NCBI GenBank assembly: GCA_020445255.1
Contig: JAGRGY010000004.1
Location: forward strand, 108,564 to 172,563
Origin: Gammaproteobacteria bacterium
Lineage (GTDB): Bacteria > Pseudomonadota > Gammaproteobacteria > Chromatiales > Chromatiaceae
Reading direction: 5' to 3'
DNA length: 64,000 nucleotides
Below are positions 28,826 to 38,262 of this stretch, piece after piece. Below the pieces are notes generated by a model. That model did no database searches, was not told the origin of the DNA, and worked only from the letters and a program-made list of their open reading frames with translations. Both the position numbers and the translations under genes were made by a program. Positions within the stretch are counted from its first letter, which is position 1; each line of letters opens with the position of its first letter.

Positions 28826-30108
28826 GCATCAGCATCGTCAACGGACGCCTGCTAGACCCGGCCCACGGAATCGACGACCAGCTCGACCTGCACCTCGACG
28901 GTGAAGTCGTGGTCGGCGTTGGCCACGCACCGGCCGAGTTCGTCGCCGACGAGATCATCGACGCGACGGGTTGCGTGGTCGCGCCGGGTCTGGTCGATCT
29001 CGCCGCCTGCCTGCGCGAACCCGGCTTCGAACACAAGGCGACGCTCGCCAGCGAGGCCGCCGCAGCGGCACGTGGCGGCATCACGACGCTGCTATGCACG
29101 CCGGACACCAACCCGGTGATCGACAATGCGGCGGTCGTCGAACTGATCCACCGCATGGCACGCAAGCTGGGCCAGGCGCGCATCCTCGCCACCGGGGCAC
29201 TGACCCGCGGGCTCAACGGCGAGCAACTTTCGGAGATGGCCTCGTTGCGCCAGGCCGGCTGCGTAGCCGTCAGCAACGCCCACTACCCGCTGTGTTCGAC
29301 ACTGGTCGAACGCCGTGCGCTCGAATACGCCACCACGTTCGGGCTCACCGTGTTTCTGCGCCCCGAGGATCGTCACCTGCGTGCTGGAGGCTGCGCGCAC
29401 GAAGGCGCCGTGGCGACCCGGCTCGGCCTGCCGGCGATACCGTCGGCGGCTGAGAGCGTCGCGGTCGCACGCGACCTCGCACTGGCCGAACACTGTCAGG
29501 CCAAGATCCACTTCCGCGCACTGTCGACGATGAAGGCGGCACGCATGCTGGCCGAGGCACGCGCGGCCGGCATCCTGGTCACGGCCGACGTCGCCGCCCA
29601 CCAGTTGCACTTGACTGAGATGGACGTCGACGGCTTCGACGCCAGGTGCCACGTCTCGCCGCCACTGCGCACACTCGGCGACCGCGACGCGCTGCGCCGC
29701 GCCGTCGCCGACGGCACCATCGCCGCGATCTGCTCCGACCACCAGCCGCACGAGCCCGACGCCAAGGAACGGCCGTTTCCCGAGACCGAGCCCGGGATCT
29801 CCGGCCTCGAGACCCTGCTGGGCCTGACCCTGCGCCTGGTCGAAGACGGGACCATGGACCTGATGACCGCGCTGGCGCGCGTCACCAGCGGCCCGGCCGA
29901 TATCCTAGGGCTGCCGTACGGCCGGCTCGGCACCGGCTCACCCGCGGACATCATCGTGTTCGATCTCGACCGGCGCTGGACGCTGGACACGTCGAACATG
30001 CTCAGCGAAGGCCGCAACACGCCGTTCGACGGCTGGGACTTCCCCGGCAGCATCACGCACACGATCTTCAACGGCCGTGTCGTCTACCGCGGCGCGGCGA
30101 CGGCATGA
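28822..30108 (+). CDS. pyrX: Non-catalytic dihydroorotase-like subunit of aspartate carbamoyltransferase
   Basis: A 428-residue amidohydrolase-fold protein similar to type I dihydroorotase. The active enzyme carries D-x-H-x-H-LREPG at its first metal site; here it reads [10 protein letters not shown], so both histidines are lost. A later site reads IHFRALST instead of a His-rich form, though SDHQPH is kept. This fits the inactive PyrX (pyrC') chain of P. aeruginosa and P. putida, which is needed to assemble active ATCase. ATGA overlaps on both sides couple it to pyrB and the pyrK-like gene. A true dihydroorotase must be encoded elsewhere. Confidence 0.93.
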   Translation: MSISIVNGRLLDPAHGIDDQLDLHLDGEVVVGVGHAPAEFVADEIIDATGCVVAPGLVDLAACLREPGFEHKATLASEAAAAARGGITTLLCTPDTNPVIDNAAVVELIHRMARKLGQARILATGALTRGLNGEQLSEMASLRQAGCVAVSNAHYPLCSTLVERRALEYATTFGLTVFLRPEDRHLRAGGCAHEGAVATRLGLPAIPSAAESVAVARDLALAEHCQAKIHFRALSTMKAARMLAEARAAGILVTADVAAHQLHLTEMDVDGFDARCHVSPPLRTLGDRDALRRAVADGTIAAICSDHQPHEPDAKERPFPETEPGISGLETLLGLTLRLVEDGTMDLMTALARVTSGPADILGLPYGRLGTGSPADIIVFDLDRRWTLDTSNMLSEGRNTPFDGWDFPGSITHTIFNGRVVYRGAATA

Positions 30109-30968
30109 ACGACAGACCTCATCGCGACACGATCCTGCTCGAGGACGCGACCGTCATCAGCCACGAGGCGTACCCCGGCGACCAGTTCGTGATGCGCGTC
30201 CAGTCACCCGGCTGCGCCACGCGCGCACTGCCCGGCCAGTTCGCCCACCTGAGCGTGGATCCGCAGCGGCCGATGCGGCGACCGATCTCGATCATGCGCA
30301 CGTCGCCGAATGAGGGCTGGGTGGATTTCCTGTACAAGGCGGTCGGCGACGGCACACGCCTGCTGGCGCACCGCAAGCCGGACGAAACGGTAAGCCTGCT
30401 CGGTCCGATCGGGGTGCCGTTCAACGTTGGCAGCGGGCGCCCGTTGCTGATCGGCGGCGGCGTCGGCATGCCGCCGATGGTGTTCCTGGCCGACTCGCTG
30501 CGCGGCACCGGCCACCACCCGTTCGTGATCCTCGGCTCCGAGGTGCCGTTCCCGTTCGACCCGCGGCCGTCGCAGATCCTCGTGCCCGGCGTGCCCGAGG
30601 GCGTGATCGCATCGATGCCGCTGCTCGATGACTGGGGTATCCCGAGCCGGCTCGCGAGCCTGCAGGGCTATCCGGGCTGCCATCCGGGCTACGTCACCGA
30701 CCTCGCGCGTCTGTGGCTCGACGCTCTCGACGACGTACAGCGGGCCGAGGTCACGCTGTATGCGTGCGGCCCACACCCGATGCTCGAGGCCGTGGTGAAC
30801 CTGGCGCGCAACTACGGTTTGCCGGTTCAGGTCTCGCTCGAGGAGTTCATGGCCTGCGCGGTCGGCGGCTGTGCCGGCTGCGTTGTCGAGGTCACGACAC
30901 CGGCCGGCCCGGCGATGAAGCGGGTTTGCGTCGATGGACCGGTGTTCGACGGATACGCCGTGTTCTAG
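30105..30968 (+). CDS. PyrK-like dihydroorotate dehydrogenase electron-transfer subunit
   Basis: A 287-residue ferredoxin-reductase-fold protein with an FAD domain (RRPISIMRTSPNEGWVDFLY, the R-P-x-S flavin motif), a nucleotide domain (PLLIGGGVGMPPMVFLAD, TLYACGPHPMLEAV) and a C-terminal iron-sulfur site C-x4-C-x2-C (CAVGGCAGC) plus a later Cys (KRVC). That is the PyrK plan of class 1B dihydroorotate dehydrogenase. ATG at 30105 overlaps the pyrX stop. No pyrD follows, so its partner is not visible. It could also serve another flavoenzyme. Confidence 0.85.
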   Translation: MNDRPHRDTILLEDATVISHEAYPGDQFVMRVQSPGCATRALPGQFAHLSVDPQRPMRRPISIMRTSPNEGWVDFLYKAVGDGTRLLAHRKPDETVSLLGPIGVPFNVGSGRPLLIGGGVGMPPMVFLADSLRGTGHHPFVILGSEVPFPFDPRPSQILVPGVPEGVIASMPLLDDWGIPSRLASLQGYPGCHPGYVTDLARLWLDALDDVQRAEVTLYACGPHPMLEAVVNLARNYGLPVQVSLEEFMACAVGGCAGCVVEVTTPAGPAMKRVCVDGPVFDGYAVF

Positions 30969-31028
30969 AGTCTGCAACGCGCAAGGCGCGCCACCTCGCG
31001 CAGTCTCAACAGACGTGCATGTCGTGGA

Positions 31029-33764
31029 TCAGACCCGATACCCCGACCTGGGCTCGCGCACCTCACCCGGGGACGGCTGCCCGGCACCGGTGCGCACGTG
31101 CTCGCGGATACGCATCACCAGCGTTTCGCGTAGCAGCGGTTTGATCAGTTGACATTGCATACCGGCGGCCAGAGACAGCCTGAGGCCTTCCGCCGACGCG
31201 TCGGCCGTTATCCCGATGATCGGGAGGGTGCGGCCGGCGGCGCGGATCCGACGCGTAGCCTCGCGCCCGTCCATTCCCGGCATCTGGACATCCATCAGGA
31301 CGACGTCCGCATGCCTGGCGATCGCCGAGCCGAGGCGTTCGACCACCGAGGCACCGTCGCCGAACGTCTCCACGCTGGCCCCGTCCAGGCGCAACAAGTG
31401 CTCGGCGGCCTTGCGATTGATCGCGACATCCTCGGCCAGCAGGACATGCAGGCCGTCCAGCGGCCGCTCACCGACCTCGGCCGTCAATCGGTACACGGTG
31501 CCGGGGGTCTGCGCGTCGGGGAGACCGAGCGGCAGACGCAATTCGAACTGGCTACCCCTACCCCACCGGCTGCGGACACGGATATCCCCACCCATGCGGC
31601 GCGCGAGCTTCCTGCTGATCGCCAGCCCCAGACCGCTGCCCTGTTCGCGCGTGGCGCGACCGCTCCGCGCCTGATAGTAAGGGCGGAACAGGTGGTGCAG
31701 ATCGCGTGGGCGTATCCCGATTCCGGTATCCGAGACGCGGAAGCAGTAATCGCCCGAATCCCGGTAGACATGGATCCGGATGGAACCGGCCTCGGTAAAC
31801 TTGATCGCGTTGACCAGCAGGTTGATCAGGATCTGTCGCAGTCGGGCGCTGTCACCGACTACGCGTCGTTCGAGCGAATCGGCAAGCCGCTGCGTCAATG
31901 CGAGGCCCTTCGCCTCCGCCTGCGGCCGCACCATATCCATCACCTGCGCAACGACGGCGTTCAGTTCGAAATCACCGTGCTCGATACTCGTGCCACCGGC
32001 ATCCATCTTCGTGAAATCCAGAACGTCATTCACGACATGGATCAGATGCTCACCGGCGGCGACGATCTCGGAGAACATCGCCACCGTATCCGGCTCCCTG
32101 GCGGTCCGCATGCCAACCTGCGCAACAGCGATGACCGTATGCATCGGCGTGCGGATCTCATGGCTGACGCCGGCCGCGAACAGGTCGTGCGCCCTCGCCT
32201 CTGCACGCGCGCGATCACGTTGCGCAATGACCCACCGGGTGCGCATGGCAATCCGCTCCTCCTGGCGTTCCGAGTGCTCGCGCAGCAAGCGCTGCAGCGA
32301 ACGTGTTTCCGTGACATCACGCAATATGCCACTCGCGGTAAGCAGGCGTGTCACACCGACTGCCTCGAATCCGCCGACCAATTGCATGTCGAGCAGTTCG
32401 CCGTTGATGCACAGACGAAATTCGACATCGAGGCGACTGCCCGGGATACCACCACGCCATGCTCGCAGCACCTCGAGCCGGTCATCCGCATGGACGAAGG
32501 CCAGGAACTCGGACCAGGTGGTGATATGTGACAATACCCGGTTGATGTCTGCGACTGCCTCACCGAACGCGAAGCCGCCACTGAGCGGCTGACCGGAAAA
32601 CTCGACGACACGCACCATCGAACACACCAGCCGCGCCATCCGTTGATGCGATGAAAGCGCCATCGATGTCGCGTTGCGTGCGTCGTCGGCTTCCCGCATC
32701 CGTTCGCCGATCTGCATCACGAGGCTGACGAACTCGTCGATCTCGTCGCGATGGGTGCCGTCGCGGCGCGACACGGGAAGCTGCTCGGCTAACCGCCGAT
32801 ACGAGCCCGCTGCGAGCCGCGGCAGGACCCGCCAGATCGCATGCAGACGCCGCATCGGCCGCATCAGGAAAAGAATCAGCAACAACTCGCTTGCGAAGAA
32901 TCCTCCGACAGCCACCAGCCCCGCTTCACCCGCTTTGAGTTGTGCTGCCACAATCCCGTCAGTGACATCATCGACCAGCACGAAGCGGGCACCCATGACG
33001 ACCGCAGGCAGCACGGCGTCGATGAGCTCGAACCAGGCATCGCCAACGTGCACCCGGGTAGGGCCGGCCGGCGCGGCGGGCATGGGCATCGCGCTAGCGG
33101 GTACCGACCGCAGGATGTCCGCGATCGGCTGCCGGCGGGTTGCGTCGAGCAGGCGATTCGCCAGCATCTCCGTCGTGTCGCCGGCGATCCGCGTCGACAA
33201 AACTGCAACGTCGGCCCCTGAAGACTGTCGGTAACGCTGGAGCCGTTCATCCAGCGGACGCTGCATCAGCAGCGCCCCATGCACACCGACACTGTCCACC
33301 ACCGGTACAGCGATTCGCTGTTCGCAGCGCAAGTTGCAGACGACGCGACTGCGCAGCGCGTTTGCGTTCACGGCAGCACGCAACAGAGTTCGGCGGGCAT
33401 CCGTCGGCGAGGGTGCCCGCAGCTCCTCTGCGTTGAAGAACTTCAATTCGTGACCAGCCTCGATCACGGGTGCAAAGGTTTCAAGCGCAGCGTCGACACG
33501 TGCACGCATGTCGTGCGGATCGCGCGTGTGAAGAGGGGCGAGACGGGGCACGAGCCTGGCAACGGTTTGGAACGCATCGAAGCCCTCGGTCAGAACCGAC
33601 TCGAGCGCCTGCACGTGCGCCGCGCGCTGCACCATGCGCTGCCTGTCCGCCTGTTCCGAAAACCCGCGGTAAACGAGCAGCCCAACGCCCGCGTTTACGC
33701 CCAACAGAATGAGACTGAACGCGGCCAGGAGCCTGGACCAGAACGGGTAACGCGTCCGCGACAT
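31029..33764 (-). CDS. Membrane hybrid histidine kinase with terminal receiver
   Basis: A 911-residue sensor kinase. TM1 ~10-32 (LLAAFSLILLGVNAGVGLLV), a ~250-residue periplasmic sensor with a Cys pair (CNLRCE), TM2 ~282-302 followed by a HAMP-like stretch, a PAS-like region, a coiled coil, the H box FAAGVSHEIRTPMH (His ~534), ATP-binding boxes NLLVNAIKFTEAG, SDTGIGI and GSGLGLAISRKLARRMGG, and a receiver with VVLMDVQMPGMDG (Asp ~825). There is no output domain or response-regulator neighbour. It converges with the pyr operon. The ligand is unknown. Confidence 0.92.
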   Translation of the reverse strand: MSRTRYPFWSRLLAAFSLILLGVNAGVGLLVYRGFSEQADRQRMVQRAAHVQALESVLTEGFDAFQTVARLVPRLAPLHTRDPHDMRARVDAALETFAPVIEAGHELKFFNAEELRAPSPTDARRTLLRAAVNANALRSRVVCNLRCEQRIAVPVVDSVGVHGALLMQRPLDERLQRYRQSSGADVAVLSTRIAGDTTEMLANRLLDATRRQPIADILRSVPASAMPMPAAPAGPTRVHVGDAWFELIDAVLPAVVMGARFVLVDDVTDGIVAAQLKAGEAGLVAVGGFFASELLLILFLMRPMRRLHAIWRVLPRLAAGSYRRLAEQLPVSRRDGTHRDEIDEFVSLVMQIGERMREADDARNATSMALSSHQRMARLVCSMVRVVEFSGQPLSGGFAFGEAVADINRVLSHITTWSEFLAFVHADDRLEVLRAWRGGIPGSRLDVEFRLCINGELLDMQLVGGFEAVGVTRLLTASGILRDVTETRSLQRLLREHSERQEERIAMRTRWVIAQRDRARAEARAHDLFAAGVSHEIRTPMHTVIAVAQVGMRTAREPDTVAMFSEIVAAGEHLIHVVNDVLDFTKMDAGGTSIEHGDFELNAVVAQVMDMVRPQAEAKGLALTQRLADSLERRVVGDSARLRQILINLLVNAIKFTEAGSIRIHVYRDSGDYCFRVSDTGIGIRPRDLHHLFRPYYQARSGRATREQGSGLGLAISRKLARRMGGDIRVRSRWGRGSQFELRLPLGLPDAQTPGTVYRLTAEVGERPLDGLHVLLAEDVAINRKAAEHLLRLDGASVETFGDGASVVERLGSAIARHADVVLMDVQMPGMDGREATRRIRAAGRTLPIIGITADASAEGLRLSLAAGMQCQLIKPLLRETLVMRIREHVRTGAGQPSPGEVREPRSGYRV

Positions 33765-34121
33765 CGGCTACGCACCCCGCGACCCGGATGGCGCGACGCG
33801 GCAGCCCCGGACATTCGGATGGTCGGGCCGGCAGCCCCGGAGCATCAGACCTGCGGCCACGAAGCGGTACACGACAGGCTCGGAGGCGTCACCCCCCCTG
33901 GGCGGCGAAAACGCGCGCGATACGGCGTCGCCGGACGGCGACAGCATCCCAATGGCAATGATTTCGGTCGACCGGATCAAACGACGTTTCGTCCCTAAAT
34001 ACGGTTTGATGGCGGCCTCGCTGGCCGGCGATCAGGCGCACCCAAACCGGGCACGTTAACTTATGTTAACAGAGGACCGGGAAAGTGGCTGCGAATCCGG
34101 GAATGCGATTCGCAACCGGGT
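33765..34121. other. Gene-free stretch between pilU and the histidine kinase
   Basis: No convincing gene. Two GTTAAC palindromes separated by TTAT lie at about 34055-34070. A hairpin, GCGAATC (34091-34097) and GATTCGC (34107-34113), follows the pilU stop on the minus strand and could end its transcript, but no T-run is seen. The promoter of the kinase must also be here. Confidence 0.4.
34091..34113 (-). terminator. Possible hairpin downstream of pilU
   Basis: Seven-base perfect stem with a nine-base loop starting nine bases past the pilU stop codon on the minus strand. There is no U-rich tail, so it is at best a weak or factor-dependent terminator. Confidence 0.3.
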
Positions 34122-35234
34122 TCAGTCGCTGAAACCGAGACGTGAAGCGTTGCGCGACAGCGCATTTGGACTGGTGTCGCCGAGCTTGATCATCAGGCGC
34201 ACCTCGTTGGCTGAATCGGCGTGATGCAGCGCGTCCTCCTGCGTGATCTCGCCGCGCCGGAAGGCGTCGTACAAGGCCTGGTCGAACGTGATCATGCCGT
34301 GCTCGGTCGAACGCTTCATCAGCTCCTTGAGCTTGTGCACCTCGCCCTTCAGGATCAGATCAGACACCAACGGGGTATTCAGCAGGATCTCCATGATCGC
34401 CCGCCGCCCATTGCCGTCGGGCCGTCGCACCAGCTGTTGCGCGACGATGCCGCGCAGGTTGAGCGACAGGTCCATCAGAATCTGGTCGTGTTGCTCTTCG
34501 GCGAAGAAATGCAGGATGCGGTCGATCGCCTGGTTGGCGTTGTTGGCGTGCAGCGTAGTCAGCACCAGGTGACCGGTTTCGGCAAAGGTGATCGCGTGTT
34601 CCATCGCCTCGCGCGTGCGGATCTCGCCGATCAGGATCACGTCGGGTGCCTGGCGCAGCGTGTTGCGCAGGGCCACCTCGTAAGACTCGGTATCGATGCC
34701 CACCTCACGCTGGGTGACAATACAGCCGGCATGGTTGTGCAGGAACTCGATCGGATCCTCGATGCTGATGATGTGCCCGGTGCTGTTGTGGTTGCGGTAG
34801 CCGACCATGGCTGCGAGCGAGGTCGACTTGCCGGTGCCGGTCGCGCCGACGAAGAACACGATCCCGCGGTTCGTCATCGCCAGATCGGTCAGCGTATGCG
34901 GCAGGCCGAGTTCCTCAAACGTGGGTATCCGGGTCTCGATCCGGCGCAGCACCATGCCGACGCAGTCGCGCTGCACGAACGCGCTCACGCGAAACCGGCC
35001 GACGTTCTTTGCCGTGAAGGCGAAATTGCATTCCTTGGTGTGCAGAAACTCGTCGCGCTGTTCCGGCGTCATCAGCGACATTGTCAGTTCACGCGTCTGC
35101 GCGGCATCGAGACGCGTCTTGGCGACGGGCAGGATGCGGCCGTGAACCTTGATGCTGGGCGGGACGTCGGCCGTCACGAACAGGTCGGAGGCCTTTTTCT
35201 GCACCATCATCTCGAGAATGTCGTTGAATTCCAT
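34122..35234 (-). CDS. pilU: Type IV pilus retraction ATPase PilU
   Basis: A 370-residue secretion-type hexameric ATPase that helps PilT retract pili. Walker A FVGATGTGKSTSLAAM, Asp box, Walker B DVILIGEIRTREAM and His box TGHLVLTTLHANN are present. The extended C-terminus beyond PilT length is typical of PilU. ATG at 35234 has GGAGGTGA just upstream. It lies downstream of pilT on the same strand after a 270-base gap. Confidence 0.96.
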   Translation of the reverse strand: MEFNDILEMMVQKKASDLFVTADVPPSIKVHGRILPVAKTRLDAAQTRELTMSLMTPEQRDEFLHTKECNFAFTAKNVGRFRVSAFVQRDCVGMVLRRIETRIPTFEELGLPHTLTDLAMTNRGIVFFVGATGTGKSTSLAAMVGYRNHNSTGHIISIEDPIEFLHNHAGCIVTQREVGIDTESYEVALRNTLRQAPDVILIGEIRTREAMEHAITFAETGHLVLTTLHANNANQAIDRILHFFAEEQHDQILMDLSLNLRGIVAQQLVRRPDGNGRRAIMEILLNTPLVSDLILKGEVHKLKELMKRSTEHGMITFDQALYDAFRRGEITQEDALHHADSANEVRLMIKLGDTSPNALSRNASRLGFSD

Positions 35235-35368
35235 GCGCGTCACCTCCAGATCTGGCACGCGGACTCGTCATCAGTAACGGCCCGAACACTGTGCGGACGG
35301 CTTGCCGAGGCCCTCTCTGACGGGGCCGCCCGGGCACCCGCACCGACGACGCCCGCGCCCCCAGAGAG

Positions 35369-35377
35369 CTTATACCA
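35369..35377 (-). promoter_or_regulatory. Candidate extended -10 promoter for pilU
   Basis: TGGTATAAG on the minus strand fits the extended -10 form TGnTATAAT with one mismatch, ~135 bases before the pilU start. No -35 match lies 17 bases upstream. It would let pilU be expressed apart from pilT. Confidence 0.3.
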
Positions 35378-35504
35378 CGGGCCGCATTCAGTCGGGCGAC
35401 AGCGGCCGTACCGAGCGCTTCGTCAGTGCCGCACGGCCAGGCACGGTCGCCGAATCCCACCTTCAGACAGTACGAGGCGCAGGTCGGAGCGGCCTGCGCG
35501 ACGA

Positions 35505-36545
35505 CTAGACGCTGAACAGGTCCTTGTTCACGGCGCGGGCCACCGCATCCTGTTTCGAGATCTGGCCCCTGCGCAGCTTGTCCTGCATGTCCTGGTCCAG
35601 GGTCTGCATTCCGTGCGCCTGGCCGGTCTGAATCGCCGAATACATTTGCGCAACCTTGTCCTCGCGGATCAGGTTGCGAATGGCAGGCGTGCCGACCATG
35701 ATCTCGTGACACGCAATACGGCCGCCGCCGATCCGCTTCAGCAGCGTCTGCGAGATGACCGCGCGCAGCGACTCCGACAGCATCGAGCGGACCATGGCCT
35801 TCTCACCGGCCGGGAACACGTCGACGATACGGTCGATGGTCTTGGCCGCCGAACTGGTGTGCAGCGTGCCAAACACCAGGTGTCCGGTCTCGGCTGCGGT
35901 CATCGCCAGGCGGATGGTCTCGAGGTCACGCAATTCGCCGACCAGGATGATGTCCGGGTCTTCACGCAGCGCCGAGCGCAACGCCTGGGCGAATCCGAGC
36001 GTGTCGCGGTGCACCTCGCGTTGGTTGATCAGACACTTCTTGCTCTGGTGTACGAATTCGATCGGGTCCTCGATCGTCAGGATATGGCCGTATTCCGAGT
36101 CATTCTTGTAGTCCATCATCGCAGCCAGCGTCGTCGACTTGCCGGAGCCGGTCGGCCCGGTCACCAGCACCAGGCCACGCGGGTTGTCGCAGATACTCTT
36201 GAAAACCGACGGCGCGTTCAGCTCCTCAAGGCTCTGGATCTTCGACGGGATGGTACGAAACACCGCCGCCGAACCGCGATCCTGGTTGAAGGCGTTGACA
36301 CGGAAGCGCGCCAGCCCCGGGATCTCGAACGAGAAATCGACCTCGAAGAACTCCTCGTAGTCCTTGCGCTGCTTGTCGTTCATGATGTCGTACACGAGTT
36401 CGTGTACCGTCTTGTGGTCCAGCACCGGCACGTTGATGCGGCGGATGTCACCGTCGACGCGGATCATTGGCGGCAGACCTGCGGACAGGTGCAGGTCGGA
36501 GGCGTTGTGTTTGACACTGAAGGCGAGCAGTTCGGCTATATCCAT
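35505..36545 (-). CDS. pilT: Type IV pilus retraction ATPase PilT
   Basis: A 346-residue hexameric ATPase powering pilus retraction and twitching. N-terminal PAS-like domain (SDLHLSAGLPPMIRVDGDI), Walker A LVTGPTGSGKSTTLAAMMDY, Walker B DIILVGELRDLETI, His box TGHLVFGTLHTSSAAKTI and the retraction motif AIRNLIREDKVAQMYSAIQT, which marks true PilT. It is divergent from yggS, the usual order. Works with PilU and is controlled by the Pil-Chp system encoded in this window. Confidence 0.98.
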   Translation of the reverse strand: MDIAELLAFSVKHNASDLHLSAGLPPMIRVDGDIRRINVPVLDHKTVHELVYDIMNDKQRKDYEEFFEVDFSFEIPGLARFRVNAFNQDRGSAAVFRTIPSKIQSLEELNAPSVFKSICDNPRGLVLVTGPTGSGKSTTLAAMMDYKNDSEYGHILTIEDPIEFVHQSKKCLINQREVHRDTLGFAQALRSALREDPDIILVGELRDLETIRLAMTAAETGHLVFGTLHTSSAAKTIDRIVDVFPAGEKAMVRSMLSESLRAVISQTLLKRIGGGRIACHEIMVGTPAIRNLIREDKVAQMYSAIQTGQAHGMQTLDQDMQDKLRRGQISKQDAVARAVNKDLFSV

Positions 36546-36676
36546 GGTCTTCCCGTAGCAGCTGGTAACGGTCGCGCGGGCAACCGGTTATAGTTAGCGA
36601 CAATCAGCCCCGGTATTTGAGTCGGGTGGCAAGCCGGCGACGGCGACCCGACCGTGGCGGCAATGATATCGCCTCA

Positions 36677-37360
36677 ATGAACCAGATTCCCGAAAGATTG
36701 ACCATGGTCCGCGAGCGCATCCGCCGCGCAGCGACGGCCTGCGGGCGGGATCCCGGCGACGTCACGCTACTGGCCGTCAGCAAGACCAAGCCGCTTGCGG
36801 ACGTGATTGCGGCCTACGAGGCGGGGCAGCGGCTGTTTGGCGAGAACTACCTGCAGGACGCCCTTCCCAAGATCCTCGGCATGCCCGCAAGCGACGTCGA
36901 GTGGCACTTCATCGGCCGTATCCAGGGCAACAAGACCGCCGAGATCAGCCGGCATTTCAGCTGGGTTCATGGCCTCGACCGCGTTCACCATGCCGAGCAG
37001 CTGAGCCGTTACCGCCCGGCCGGGATGGCAGACCTGCAGGTCTGCCTGCAGGTGAATCTGAGCGCGGAAGCGAGCAAGGGAGGCGTCGCCGCCGACCAAC
37101 TGCCGGCGCTGGCGCGTGCCGTTGCCGATCTGCCGCGACTGCGGCTGCGCGGCCTGATGACAATGCCCGACCCGCATGCCACGAACGATGCCCTGCACGC
37201 GGCGTTCAGCAGGCTGCGCCACCTGCGCGACCGGCTGAACGCGGAAGGCTCGGCCTTGGACACACTGTCAATGGGAATGAGCGGCGACCTGGAGACGGCC
37301 ATAGCGGAAGGCGCGACGATCGTGCGCATCGGTACCGATATCTTTGGCGCGCGCGATTGA
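36677..37360 (+). CDS. yggS: YggS-type pyridoxal phosphate homeostasis protein
   Basis: A 227-residue PLP-binding protein of the alanine racemase N-terminal fold that buffers free PLP. Motifs: LLAVSKTKP with the PLP lysine, FGENYLQDALPK, WHFIGRIQGNK and LSMGMSGDLETAIAEGATIVRIG. ATG at 36677 is chosen because the conserved region starts soon after; the frame is open upstream without features. It heads yggS-proC-yggT-yggU. Confidence 0.96.
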   Translation: MNQIPERLTMVRERIRRAATACGRDPGDVTLLAVSKTKPLADVIAAYEAGQRLFGENYLQDALPKILGMPASDVEWHFIGRIQGNKTAEISRHFSWVHGLDRVHHAEQLSRYRPAGMADLQVCLQVNLSAEASKGGVAADQLPALARAVADLPRLRLRGLMTMPDPHATNDALHAAFSRLRHLRDRLNAEGSALDTLSMGMSGDLETAIAEGATIVRIGTDIFGARD

Positions 37361-37437
37361 ATGCGGCGCGCAATCTTGCCGCCACGATCCGTTAGAATCA
37401 GGCGCCTGAGGATCACCGCGGGATAGGCCCTGACATC

Positions 37438-38262
37438 ATGACACAGCAGATTGCATTCCTCGGCGCCGGCAACATGGCGGGCGCGCTGATCGGCGGCCTG
37501 ATCGCCGATGGCATGCCTGCAGGCCGGCTGCTCGCCAGCGACCCGGACGCGGCCAAGTGTGCGGACCTTGCCGCTGCAACCGGGATCCGGATCGCGCAAG
37601 ACAACGACGCGGCGGTCCGGGTGGCCGATGTCGTCGTGCTGGCGGTCAAACCGCAGGTGTTGCGCCGGGTCGCAGAGGGCATTGCCGACGCGGTTCAGAC
37701 CCACAGACCGCTGGTGGTGTCGATCGCGGCCGGCATCCGCTGCCCCGATCTCGACCGCTGGCTCGGCGGCGACGTGGCATTGATTCGCACCATGCCAAAC
37801 ACCCCGGCAATGCTCCAGGCAGGCGCCACGGCGCTGTACGCGACGCCCGGCGTGTCGCCGCGACAGCGCGAGCTCGCCGAGTCGCTGATGCGCGCCGTCG
37901 GCCTCACACAGTGGATCGACGAAGAACAGCAGATGGACGCCGTCACCGCGCTGTCCGGCAGCGGGCCCGCCTACTTTTTTCTCGTGATCGAGGCCATGCA
38001 AGCCGCCGGCCGCGCACTCGGCCTCGCCGACGAGACCGCTCGGCTGTTGACGCTGCAGACCGCGCTGGGCGCCGCACGCATGGCACTCGAGAGCGACGAG
38101 GGCGCAGACATGTTGCGCCAGCGCGTCACGTCGCCCGGCGGAACCACCGAGCGCGCAATCGGGCTGCTCGAAGACGGCGGGCTGCGTGCGCTGTTCGAGC
38201 GCGCGATGCGCGGCGCATGCGATCGCTCGGTAGAACTTTCCGCCGATCTGGGGGCTGAATGA
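37438..38262 (+). CDS. proC: Pyrroline-5-carboxylate reductase
   Basis: Last step of proline synthesis, using NAD(P)H. 274 residues. Rossmann start IAFLGAGNMAGALIGGL, AVKPQV, IRTMPNTPAMLQAGATALY, and the C-terminal dimer motifs ALSGSGPAYFF and VTSPGGTTERAI. A TAGAAT -10-like box lies at 37393-37398. Stop overlaps the yggT start (ATGA). Confidence 0.97.
   Translation: MTQQIAFLGAGNMAGALIGGLIADGMPAGRLLASDPDAAKCADLAAATGIRIAQDNDAAVRVADVVVLAVKPQVLRRVAEGIADAVQTHRPLVVSIAAGIRCPDLDRWLGGDVALIRTMPNTPAMLQAGATALYATPGVSPRQRELAESLMRAVGLTQWIDEEQQMDAVTALSGSGPAYFFLVIEAMQAAGRALGLADETARLLTLQTALGAARMALESDEGADMLRQRVTSPGGTTERAIGLLEDGGLRALFERAMRGACDRSVELSADLGAE

Noticed and set aside
34055..34070. Paired GTTAAC sites as a possible attachment site or replication element
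   Set aside because: Only two copies, no further repeats, and no integrase or replication gene nearby.
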